From: Patiria pectinifera
Lineage: Eukaryota; Echinodermata; Asteroidea; Valvatida; Asterinidae
Length of the DNA stretch: 64,000 nt
Direction of reading: 5' to 3'
Assembly: GCA_029964075.1 (NCBI GenBank)
Contig: CM057149.1
Span: forward strand, 8,256,465-8,320,464
Under the pieces are notes generated by a model. That model worked only from the letters and a program-made list of their open reading frames with translations, was not told the DNA's origin and ran no database searches. Positions within the stretch are counted from its first letter, which is position 1, and every line of letters begins with the position of its first letter. A program made the position numbers and the translations under genes. This document shows, in pieces, positions 35,101 to 47,100 of the stretch.

Positions 35101-38100
35101 TTTGCAGACCATCAGCTGTTTCGAGCACGCATCATGCGTGTGAGTTGCAGTTAGATTATCATTGTTGTTGTGTTAACTGCTGTTTGTTTTCGTGATTTTT
35201 ACATCAAAATCCAAAAAATCCAAGACATACGTAGGTAGAACAAAACAATTGTTGACTGCTGTGAAGTGGGATACGACATTTTGAACACCCTCAAGGCGCT
35301 TAGCACCCGAGGCTTCGCCTCAAGTGCTATACGCCCCTCGAGTGTTCAAAACGTCGTATCCCACATTGGGGGGCATAGCACCCTTGGTTCGCCTCAGGTG
35401 CTATATGCCCCTAGGGTGTTCAAACCATCATATACCACATCACACCAGTCAACAACCTGTAATCGTTGTACTTCATGGGATTTATTCTCCGACGACTCAA
35501 TAAAACCATAGAGTGCTGGCGTGGTTTAGGGAGTCATAGGCAGGGCGGTTTGGGGTGGTATGGGGAACTCAAGGCCCACACAGTTTGTTTGGGGGACTTC
35601 TTCAATGAATCTACAAAATACCTACCGAGGTGATGTTTGGATCAGGGCACAAGTCCTGTCCACTCAGCCAACCCTGCCTGTCTGTGCACGCCGTTGTTAT
35701 GCTACACATCTGAGACGGTTTACACCAACCGCAAGAGAATTTGGCATCGGCCAGGAGGCACTGGCCGCAAGTGCTCCGTTTGACTCCACACTTGTACAAA
35801 GTCACTGAGAAAAGAAAAAGTGAAGATTGACGACAAAATTACTTATTGAATGGTCTGATTAAAAACCTTATTACTGCTTAGAGGCAGGTGAAAATGTTTG
35901 TCCATATATACAAAGCTGTTTAAAGGTAGAGTACATCATTTGTCATTTGTGCATTTTTTTCGTTTGAAGCAACAAAATGCTCAAAATCTAAAGAAGGGTG
36001 CTTAACAACTAACCTGATGAAGTTTTAGCTCAGTGAATGCTGTGTTTTCCGAGAAAAACAATATTCTAGGATCTTGATATCAAATCAAAAGTTGCCGAGT
36101 CATGTTTTGAATTGCGCCTGAAATAAGCGTCTGGGACAGGTTCTCATTCAGCCGATTGCAGCTACACGATGTCGGGCTGAACTGACGAATAATAGCAACC
36201 GCGCGCATGTGCATCATGTCATCGCTTGCGCGCACACCCATTCACGGCTTCGCTGAATTATAATGTAGAAACAAATTGTTAAGGGAAAATTCCAAAAAAT
36301 GTGTCTCTAGACGCATTTTTGGAAATGACCTTCTTTTATTGTTTTCTTCAAAATGACAGCATGACAGAAAGTGCCATTACAATCTTTAAACCAAGTAAAC
36401 TTTTCAACAATAATTTTGTCACTTACTTTTTGGATAGCTGCAAAGGATCTACTCTACCTTTAACTTAGATCAAAGTCGGAATTCAGGACAGAGGCAACTG
36501 ATTAATTCATTCTGCATCGTCCAGCATCACACAGATTCACTTATTGTCAGTATGCCATCAATTACAGATTTATTGTACTTTAATCTTCAAGTTCCATGAT
36601 AACTTTCTGGTTTTGATCCCTTCAAAACTTCCCTTTGCATGTTGGAAGGATCTGGTATAGTTGGGGTTAAAGGATGCAGGCACTGTAAGTCGTTGGAAAC
36701 TTGATGATTTGTTTTTACCAGTTAGCATGGATGGGTTGTCCAGAAAATATCCTCCGCGTGCATCTCCCCAGCGGATTTGCAAGTCCGCAGTGACCTCATT
36801 CTCATCCATACTGTAGCCGTACTGTTTACAAAAGAAATCAACACCCTTTGGATTATTGGCACACCTACATGTCATTTCCAATTTATGGTCACACTGGAAA
36901 GTGAAAATGGAAAGTAAGGGGAGAATGGAAATTAAACACCTTTACCTGAATTATGGGTTACCTGAAGGTTTACCTGAAGGTTAACCTGAAGGTTTACCTG
37001 AAGGTTTACCTGAAGGTTTACCCGAGGTTTACCTGAAGGTTTACCTGAAGGTTTACTGGAAGGTTTACCTGAAGGGTTACCTAAACGGTTACCTGAAGGT
37101 TTAGCTGAAGGTTTACTGGAAAGTTTACTGGAAGGTTTACCTGAAAGTTCACCTAAAGGTTTTTACAGGGTACCTTAGGGTTCAACCTCGAGTTGCTGCT
37201 AGTCTGGTTCCCTGATCCGACAGTTCCCTGAAGTCTATAAATTGCTCCATTTCGTCTAAAGTAGGGTCAGGGAACCAGACTACAAGAACAGCACTATTTT
37301 TCTTAGTTTTCCCTTTAAGAATATTTGCTATAAAATACTAACCCCCAAATCCATCTACTTCCGAAAATTACAGGAAAAGCAAATGTTGTATATTACCTTT
37401 CATTATAAAAAAAACACATCAAACAATGGCTGTTCTTTATATGGAAAAAGAGTGCAACACACAAACTCATCAAAATGCACAAAAAATATCTATCTTTGCT
37501 CTTGTTTCCTTTTTTTTACCAGTCTCTGCTTCCATGGCATGATTACACTGCAACATGCCCAGTAAGCCGACTCTCCTTTTTCATAATGCATATATTCATT
37601 AATGAGTAGAATTTTAAAGCCTTGCTTCACACAGTACATTGAATAAAAGAATGAGGTTTGTGAAAAAGAAATAACTGGACCAGTGGCGACAGTGTTTTCT
37701 TGTCGTTTCATAGAGTATACCTTTCCATCCTTAGAAACCTTATGCTTTTTTCCCTTCAAGACAGTGAACTTACCACATTTGTCATGTAAGACCTAAAAAA
37801 GAGATAAACTTAGTAAAATTCTGTAACTGTCAGTGATTTCAACTTTATGGACAATTTGCTGAAAAGGCAAAAAAAAGTCTTAGTTGTTTTTTTTCTAAGC
37901 GTTTTTTGTGTCTTCTTTTTTCTACCCTCGATCATTCCAATATTTCACCAATAATTCTTGATAAACCCAAGGGCAGATCCAAGGATGTAACTGTGACAAC
38001 TAGCCTAAAATAATCTTAGTTTTCTTAAGTTCCCTGAAAAAATTGCAAACTCTGATATCTGCCTCGGAGCCTGTGATCTTTTATTCATTGGTTTAAACAC

Positions 38101-41100
38101 CTTGCCTTTACCCCGCCTCTTGAAGATCTTGGGGGACAACATCCCAGCCAGCCCCTTCAAAAAAAATTCCTGGACCAGCCACTGAAACCATTCAACCGGA
38201 ATCTCGTTTCTTACCTCCATGCCTGAGCAAAGAATTCTTGCGTCATTGAGTCTGATGCCTGGAGTTGTTTTCTCCGTTGCCCATCCGTTATGCCTCAGTA
38301 CACACATGTAGCCAGACTATGGAAGAAATAGAAGTTAATTAAACACATGCATCAAAGTGGCTGACAATAATGTTAAACAATCTGACCACAGTAGCCAAAT
38401 CCATCATGATGGAGACAATCAAGAGTCAATAACGTCTACCAGAGACGCGCCTCCGTGTCCCATTGCTTGACTGATTGTTTACTGTGCATGCTGCGCAGTA
38501 ATGAAACTGTCTTCTCTCGCATAATGTGACGATTTGTTGAAAGTTTCAGCTCGAAGAGTTGTTGATTTCTTGAAAGATAAACAGATGAGAGGGAGTTTCA
38601 TCATTTACTCCAGTTTTTTTTTAAGGTGTACTTTCCGTGTTCTTGATATTGTGTGTGTTTATTTTAAAAACAACAATTATTTTTGTTCCCTTCCACATGT
38701 ACTTTGGGCATCAACAACCCTCTGAAATAAAGGTTTTTTTTTTACATTGGGTTTACTTTGTGTGCAATCAGATCTGCCATGCAAGTAGACTGGTTCTATG
38801 TTCCTACATTATTGATTCTAACAGGAGCGGGAACAGGTTTGCCTGTGAATTATTGTTAGGTTGCAAATGATTTTATATTTATCAAGTAATTATGAGGCTG
38901 AGTTTTAGGTTCATTTAAAGGTACAATGGACCATTTGCTGCTTTCCAAAACGTAACCAACAAATAATTGACAAAAAGCTTACTTGGTTTCAAGATAGTAA
39001 TGAAACTAAAACTCCATGTGAAATTATTCCTTCTGGCATGTTGTCATTTTGAAGAAAATGACAAAAGAAGGCCATTTCCAAAGATGTGTCAAATGACACA
39101 TTTTTGGAAATTTCCGTTTGCAGTTGGTTTGTAATGGGGCGAATTCGCGAATGCAATGTTGACACGTCGTACACACGCGCGGTTGCTATTATTCACCGGT
39201 TCAGTGTGTGTGACATCACATACCCTGTAGCTGCAATCGGCTGAATGAGAATCATGTCTTGAATGCTGATTTCGGGATTGGGTCACGAGAGGGCGCAATG
39301 CAAAATATGACTTGGCAACTTTCGAATTGAAATCGACATCCAGAATTTTGTGGGTATTTTTCTTGACATACAGGTATACAGCAATCGCAAAGTTAAAAGT
39401 ACATCAGGTTACTTGTTAGCACTCGTCTTTAGATTTTGAGCACTTTTGTTGCTTCAAACGAAAAAAAAAATGCTTCAATCTACCTTTAAAGGTGAATAAC
39501 TTTTGTGTACTGCAAGACACACAGTTGCAGTAAATAGCAATTTAAAAACAAATTAATTGTTTTTGCGGTGAAAACAACACAGAAAGTTCCTTTAAATAAT
39601 CAAAATGTCACTGCTTGATGCTATGCAGTTAGGCATGTAATTAATCATTAGAAAAAAAAATGCACCAAAAAAAATAAAGTACATGTGCAAAGAGTTGTAC
39701 ATGTACATTAAATCTATTTATAGTGTACATTTTCCCTTACATGTGCATGTACCCGTACACGTACAAAAACCCTCTTGCCAATTATCATTTTGAGTGAAGA
39801 AAATCATAAAGTTCAAACTCGGATGGGCTTCAAACGATGATTTTCAATCAATATTATAAGGTTTTTTTCTTGTATTGCCATTTTTTTCAAGCACACTTAA
39901 TTGTGCTCCAACAAGATGTCAAAATGTTTTAACACATGCTGTCTTTTCCTAGTCTTCTGAGTTTTTTTTCATTCAAGTTAAACGATGCATGTACATCACG
40001 TACAATGTATATGGGTCAATGTAATGAAAGCAGACAGCCGGGAAAGTCTGTTCGAACAATTTCCTAATTGCGGTCTAAATTTCTTCCCGCAAAACTTTCC
40101 AGTTCCTAAAATGTCCTTCTGTAAACAGAACCATGCAGGAAAAATAAAGCCCGATTTCCTCTGCTGTGAAAATAATATTCGGTCTTGATGGCGGGGTGCG
40201 AGATAATCATGTTGATCTTTGCAGAAAGTGACAATGGTGTTTTGAATTCATCAATAGAAATCAGATATCTTGGTGTTGGCGTGACAGATGTTATTATCCG
40301 ATAACATTGTAAGTGGTATTTTAGTGTTATCCTGAGCGATAACAATGTTTTGAAATCGCAGGGAATTTGATCTTAATTGTCTGCGGAATCGTTTGCCAGG
40401 GCAGGATATGGGAACATTGGAAAGAGTTGGATGTCGTTGCAGGAAACACCAAATGTCAGGGTGAGGGTCAGATAATTTAGTATGTATTGAGGATAACAAG
40501 TATACGTACAATGTATATTATATGAGTAACTTGAGTATATGTACAGAATCAATTTAAGTGGATACATGTCAATAATTTCTAAATTACTTAATGAATGGTA
40601 ACATTTGATGGCACAATTTTGTGCAATATACTAGCCAGCATCACAGCAGAAGGCGATTAAATACTGCATTAGTTTCTTCTTTATTTACAAATCTATTTGC
40701 GACCACTTGTGACTACCAGTACTGACAACTTGCATTTCTAAAAAAAAAAAATGAAAAAAAAAATGAACAAAAGGACTTTACGTATATGCTGATCAAAATT
40801 TGACATAATTCAATGGCCCTATGCAAAAACAAATAAAGCTTTTCTCTATTTTTACACAAATGTACCTGAAATTCCCAAATCTATTAAAGTAATTGCATCA
40901 CCCAAAAGTATCTTAAAGTCAGTTCAGCTTCCAATACACAGAGTTGTAATAAAATCATTACAAGTCATCATAAGCCAATTACAAGTTGGTCGCAAGTTGA
41001 TCACAAGCCAATCACAGATTGGTCACAAGTCGGTCACAAGTCAATCACAAGTCCTTCCACATGTTAATCTCAAGTTGTTTACAAGTACAATCACAAGCCA

Positions 41101-44100
41101 ATCACAAGTTGGTCGCACGTTGATCACAAGCCAATCACAGATTGGTCACAAGTCGGTCACAAGTCAATCACAAGTCCTGCTTCATGTTAATCACAAGTTG
41201 TTTACAAGTCAATCACAAGCCAATCACAAGTTGGTCGCAAGTTGATCACAAGCCAATTACAGATTGGTCACAAGTCGGTCACAAGTCGGTCACAAGTCAA
41301 TCACAAGTCCTGCTTCATGTTAATCACAAGTTGTTTACAAGTCAATCACAAGCCAATCACAAGTTGATCACAAGCTAATCACAACTTGGTCACTATTCTA
41401 TCACAAGCCAATCACAAGCGAATCACAAGCCAATCACAAGCCAATCACAAGTCGATCACAAGCCGATCACAAGTTGCTCAGTAAGTCAATCACAAACCAG
41501 TCAAACGTCATGTTTTACAGTACACGTACACGTAGTTACTTTTCAGAGTTTGCCCTTACCTTTACAGGGAGTCTGGCCACATTCACTGTGAAATTTTGAA
41601 ATTCCGGTTCCCCAGCTGGAATGAGAATTTCTGGCGTGTCTTCAATCCTCGGGCAGTAGTCTTTTCCCTTCCTTTCTGTGTCTGTTTGCACCTGTAAATT
41701 GATTTAACATAAATTAATCATTTAACTTTTGTATTTTCTGATACAATCTCTACAGTCTAATAGTTGCAGTCAATTTTTTTGGGTCAAAATTTGGCTTTGC
41801 AATTGTTGACGCCTCCTCTAGCTTTTTCCCAACCAAGTAACAAATTGCACAGCTGACTGTGAGCCAGTCAGAGCATGGCCGATGAGATACATCAATGTGC
41901 ATATCAGACCTTCACATTTTCAACCAGTAATATGTGTGATAATCAAAACACACTTGACATTTCAAAACATCAGGAGCAATTGACCTGGATCTGGTATATC
42001 ACAGGATGTGATTGATAAGACAGGTTTGGGGAAAATGTTTATAGAGCTGACTTATCAGAGCAAGGCAATGTTTGGGCAATTGATGCACCATTGGGTTGTG
42101 ACTGAGAAAGTTAGTGCAATAAGTCTCTGTACTGATGACGTCACACATTGTTCACACGTATGCTTTCTTATAGGAGCAAGTGGGGACGACGGTTTCGTAG
42201 CCCCATAGAAAAGCGCACACGTAAATAAAGTGTGATGTCATCAGTAAAGAGGCTTATTGCGTCTTAGAATATGTTGGAAAAATGCTGTGACTCCTTAAAA
42301 AATTGAGTTTGAAAATTGTGTCTTGAATTCTGTGTACATGTACAGTGAGTAAAATAGAGTTTCAAAATGGCATTGCATTACTTAAAAAGCTAAAACAAAA
42401 GATTTTCTGCCAATGATTTTTAACGACTTCTCTCCAATGTGTTGGTAGCACGGCAAATACAAGCACAGTTAATTGTCATGGGAGTCATGTCGAGGGGGGG
42501 GGGGCAGTTTCTCATTGCCCAAATTTTTTTCGCATAATTTGCAGAATCCACCAAGAAAAGCTCCACCTATTGTCCGATAGGGTCCAATCCTGACAGCTTT
42601 GAACAGCACCCCTATTGTCAGCTTTACGATTTTTCAGTAGGTGTCGGGGAGGGGGGGGGGGGGAAACTTGGGAAAAATAGTCAGCGAACTTCCAGCACGA
42701 AGAAGTCAATCAGAGATTTTGTTATCACACCGCCCCCTTCAAATTGATTCAACGACGCCCACATCAATTGTCTCTGCTTATAGTTTTTTTTTCCAAATGA
42801 AAGCAATTTTCACCTGTTGGCCAGCAATGACACCTGAGGCGTTGCAGCTGCTAGCGTTGCCCATGCACCTGTTCTCAAAGACACACCAGTTGCACAGGTA
42901 GTCGGCCACACACTGGGTGCAGCTATCAAAGGCACTGCAGTTGTAGAAGTCAAAGGTCGTGTTGATGATGAGTTTGTTGGTCTCGGTGGCACGCAGGGAG
43001 AGCGTCACCATCAGGTCGCCTAGAAATTTTTGTTTTTAAATGGAAAAAACCCAAAACAAAACATGAATATAAAACAAGAGGTCTGTGAACCACATGTGTC
43101 GCCCTTGTTGACCTCATTTCACGTTTGACGTATGACCTTAGTGACCTCATTTGACCATTGATCTATGACCTTTGACCTGAAGTATACATGTATGCCACAT
43201 TATCTTTGCTTTTCAATGACCCTTTTGTTCAAGTTTCATGGAATTCTGGCAAATACTTGGGTAATGACAGTCATTTGAAAAAAAAAAAAAAAAATCTAAA
43301 ATTCAACATACAATGTACATGTACGCACAACTGACATACGGACGTTCCAGCGGATGGGAGTTCTGGGGTTCTTGCATTGTTGTCCTTTTATTCCTTTTTC
43401 TAAAGATTTAACTTGTTCCCTTTGTACAAGTACCCCACAGGTAGCCCTGGTGTGTACAGACATACAGAATTTAGGACTGGTGTCTCCCATGGGCAACACA
43501 AAAACCCCCAAACTAGCAGGCAAGCCTAGTAAACATAATGCCAGACTGCACAAAATTCTATTTCATTCCTTCAGCATGGCTATTTACTGGACATTTTTTC
43601 ATGCACCTACATGTACCTACACAATGGGCTGGATTTACCCATTCCTTGGCGTTACGGGGTAATTCTATGCACTTTTGAATAAGCTTGCGCGCGTGGTTTT
43701 TTTTTTTTTTTTTTTTTTGATTTGTTTTTGCTTCATTTTTGCTTCAATGACTGCAAATGACTTAGTGCAAAACTATGTGCAAATACGTATATGGGAGTCC
43801 AGAGAGGCCACATATACACACAAGCTTATTCTCGACCATAACCCAATCTAAAACACATTAAAATTGTGCAGCAGCAGGATTCCAGTCAAACCAGTGAGTT
43901 TGGCGGTTTTGAGACATCATCTTTCATTGAAAAAAAAAAACCTTTTTCATTTTGCCGACGCGCATGGCTACGGCGACGCATGCGCATACCAGAAACCGGA
44001 TACTTTTTTGGGGGGGCCTAAAGAGTCAGTAGTCTAGGTTTTACTCGTTCCAGACAGTTTGAGACTTTGTTTGACATGTTGTTTGAAGTGCATGTTTAGC

Positions 44101-47100
44101 TGGAGATGACTTCTACAAATGCAATCTAGAGTTTGAGGGACTGTTTGGGGAGAGGGTTACATGCACACAACGATGGGAACAATTTCACTGTAATCACGTT
44201 CAAGACGAATCAGTTTTGTCTTTCATCGTACACGTACGGTAGGTGCATGCAGTTGGTGAAAATGCTAAGCTGAACTGCCCATTTTGCAGTTTATTCCATG
44301 CTCTCAACTTTAAAAATGAAACACAGTGTACTTTAATTTAGCCTACAATCAGCAAGCAAACTATGATTTCGCTTTCATTTTTTGTTGTATATTTTGGTTA
44401 CATCGTTTCATTACACTGCCAAGACATGTGTGCATTATAATGGATCTCGTTAGTATTAGAACTACTAGTATTTTTCGGTCTTCCAAAAAATTGCTAGAAG
44501 TGTAATAAGAATGAGAAAAATCAGGTGATCCAAGGAACAATTGCATCTTAGAAGTTTGTTTCTCAATGTAAGGCCCACTTCATAGAGCTCACTTCATAGA
44601 GCTGCTATATTATTAGTAAAATTAGTAAATAATATTTACTGGTCCAGTAAAAATTATTTACTGGACCAAAAAAGGTTACCATTACTTTTTTTTCTGTTAA
44701 AGGTAGAGTACATCAGTTGCAGCTATCCAAAAAGTAACTGATGAAATTATTGTTGAAAAGCATACTTGGTTTAAAGATAGTAACGGCACTAAACTCCCTG
44801 TGAAATTATTCTTTCTGGTATGCTGTCATTTTGAAGAAAATAATAAAAGAAGGCCTTTTCCAATGTGGCTTAAGACACATTTTTGAAAATTTTCGTTAGC
44901 AAGTCGTTTTTATTTGTCAGCTTAGCAGCTCCAAGGAGTTTTGGGGAAAAATGAATGTAAATGGCGTTTACCTCCTTGCAGCGTTGGCAGGTTGGCTGGG
45001 GTCGAGCACTGAATGCGGGCGCCCTCTATTGACGTGACCTCCGTTGACCCCAGATAGTCAAAGACGCACTGGTACTTGTGCGGCAGGCTGCTGTTCAGTA
45101 CAGGCAGGCTGCTCACATTCAACGATAGCTATGGCAGATGGAAATAGTCCACACAGAATTGAAACCAAAATACTGATTTTCCAAGTTGAAACAAATACTT
45201 TAATTGGTTTTACATTTATATAGGTTTTTCCGGCCAATTTCCTGAAATGTTCATTCACTTCATTCATTTTTTTTAATTTTTTCTTCATAATGCTCTAATA
45301 TAATTTCATTCACATTAAAGAAATTTCGTTTCATTGTTTCATTCGGTTCGTTTGCCTGTTGATGAAGCATTACATTTACAATTAAATTAAATACGTAAGC
45401 ATACACTTACATACCGTTCAAATTGATTTATTTTATAATAATAATATTGACGGTTATTGTTAATGAAAAAGAAACTCCTAATTGTATCTGGTGCATTAAA
45501 ATTAAACTTAAAGTGAATGGTGAATGTTTGAAATCGAAATAAAACAAAAAAATGAAAAATAAAAAATGAAAAAAAAATCTGAAAAACTTAAGCGAAAGGT
45601 GCTTAATTGATTGATAATTGAAATAAAAAATAAGAATGCTCTGTTAGCGAAAATGAAACTTGTGTTCAGAGCGATTCTCAAATTCAGACGAAAATGAATG
45701 ACCGATTTTCAGAAGTGAATGAACATTTTAGGAAATTGGCCGGGAAATCTAGATACTTTAAGCCTCATTATTAGCAATTTTTCATTTATTCAACCATGAC
45801 CTGAAATGGAGAACTTCAGAAACGTATTCACAAGGTGTCTCCAAAAATTAAAAAACAAGTAGGTACATTTCACTAAGAACGCTGCATTTTTATTAAAATA
45901 AAAACACACACAATTGTATTTATCGTTGCAAATGCAATTATTTCAGAACAGCATTTCAGAACAATTATAGAATACAGAGAAGAAAAAAAAAGAAGAAAAA
46001 AAATGTTCTGGGTTACTAATCTAGAATCTTACCAGAGCAGTGGCGTCACTGGGAATACTGGACGGCATCACTGATTGGATCTCAATGCAAGAGCTTCTGC
46101 TATCTATCCATCGATTGGTCGATGGCTCATCCGTTGCACCTGGGCATTCCATTTCAGTGCGTCTTGTACACCTGGGACAATTAACGGACAGGTGATAAAG
46201 TTAGTGATCAAAGAGATGGTGTGAGATATGAAAATCTGGAGCATGATGATGACAAAATCAGTTTAGATTAAGAGTGTTTTGTTAATTTTTGGCAATATTG
46301 CAAAAGCAGTACAAAGTCGAGCTTAGTATTAACCCTAAACCTCCTAAATCCTCCAAAATCCTCCTTGTGGTTTTGGAGGATTTGGGAGGATTGAGGCTGA
46401 ATGGTATATTTTTTCAGAAAAGGATTTTGGAGGATTGAGGCTGAATGGTATTTTTTCAGATAAGGATTTTGGAGGATTGAGGCTGAATGGTATTTTGAGG
46501 CAGGACTGTCTGACGATTTTGAAGGATTGAGGGGCTGGGTACCCTTCATTTGAACATAAGTGCAACATTTTTGGATGAGGAGGATTTTGGAGGATTGAGG
46601 ATGAATGCATTTTGAGGCAGGACTGTCTGAAAATTTTGAAGAATTTGGGCGCTGTTGTAAAATTTTGGAGGATTGAGGACGGTTCCTAGCAAAAAGGCCT
46701 AGGGGGTTAGGGTTAGAGTTGTTCCTAGACTAGTCTAAGTCACAGCGTACAAAATACTATTCAGTTGATTCAGAAAGGCTATCAGCTATTCACTGGAGGT
46801 CTTTTCATGCATGTGGTCTACACAGTGGGCCAAATTTAGCCAATTCATTGGCATGACAGGGTAATCCTACACGACAGCACTGCCCAGCTCGCAAGTGGCT
46901 GTCAGTGAGTGAGCTACGAAGAGGACACTTTGCTGGCCCTCTTGGGAAAAAAAACCAAAAATGATGGAATGGTGCAAGTTATGAGAATGAAGAGCATAGA
47001 TATCAAGAGATCTACAATGCTGATTCAGTTGAAACTTTGTATGTACAAACATAGTCAGGGATTTGTTATAGATGAAAATTGAAGTGACGTCATGATGACG

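Noticed and set aside
40997..41378. Frames with repeated [17 protein letters not shown] sequence
   Set aside because: Product of the 11-bp minisatellite in intron 8.
36941..41505. CRISPR-like arrays
   Set aside because: The tandem arrays have no spacers and the genome is clearly metazoan.
46268..46610. Frames encoding [14 protein letters not shown] repeats
   Set aside because: Derived from the repeated GGATTTTGGAGGATTGAGG units of a MITE.
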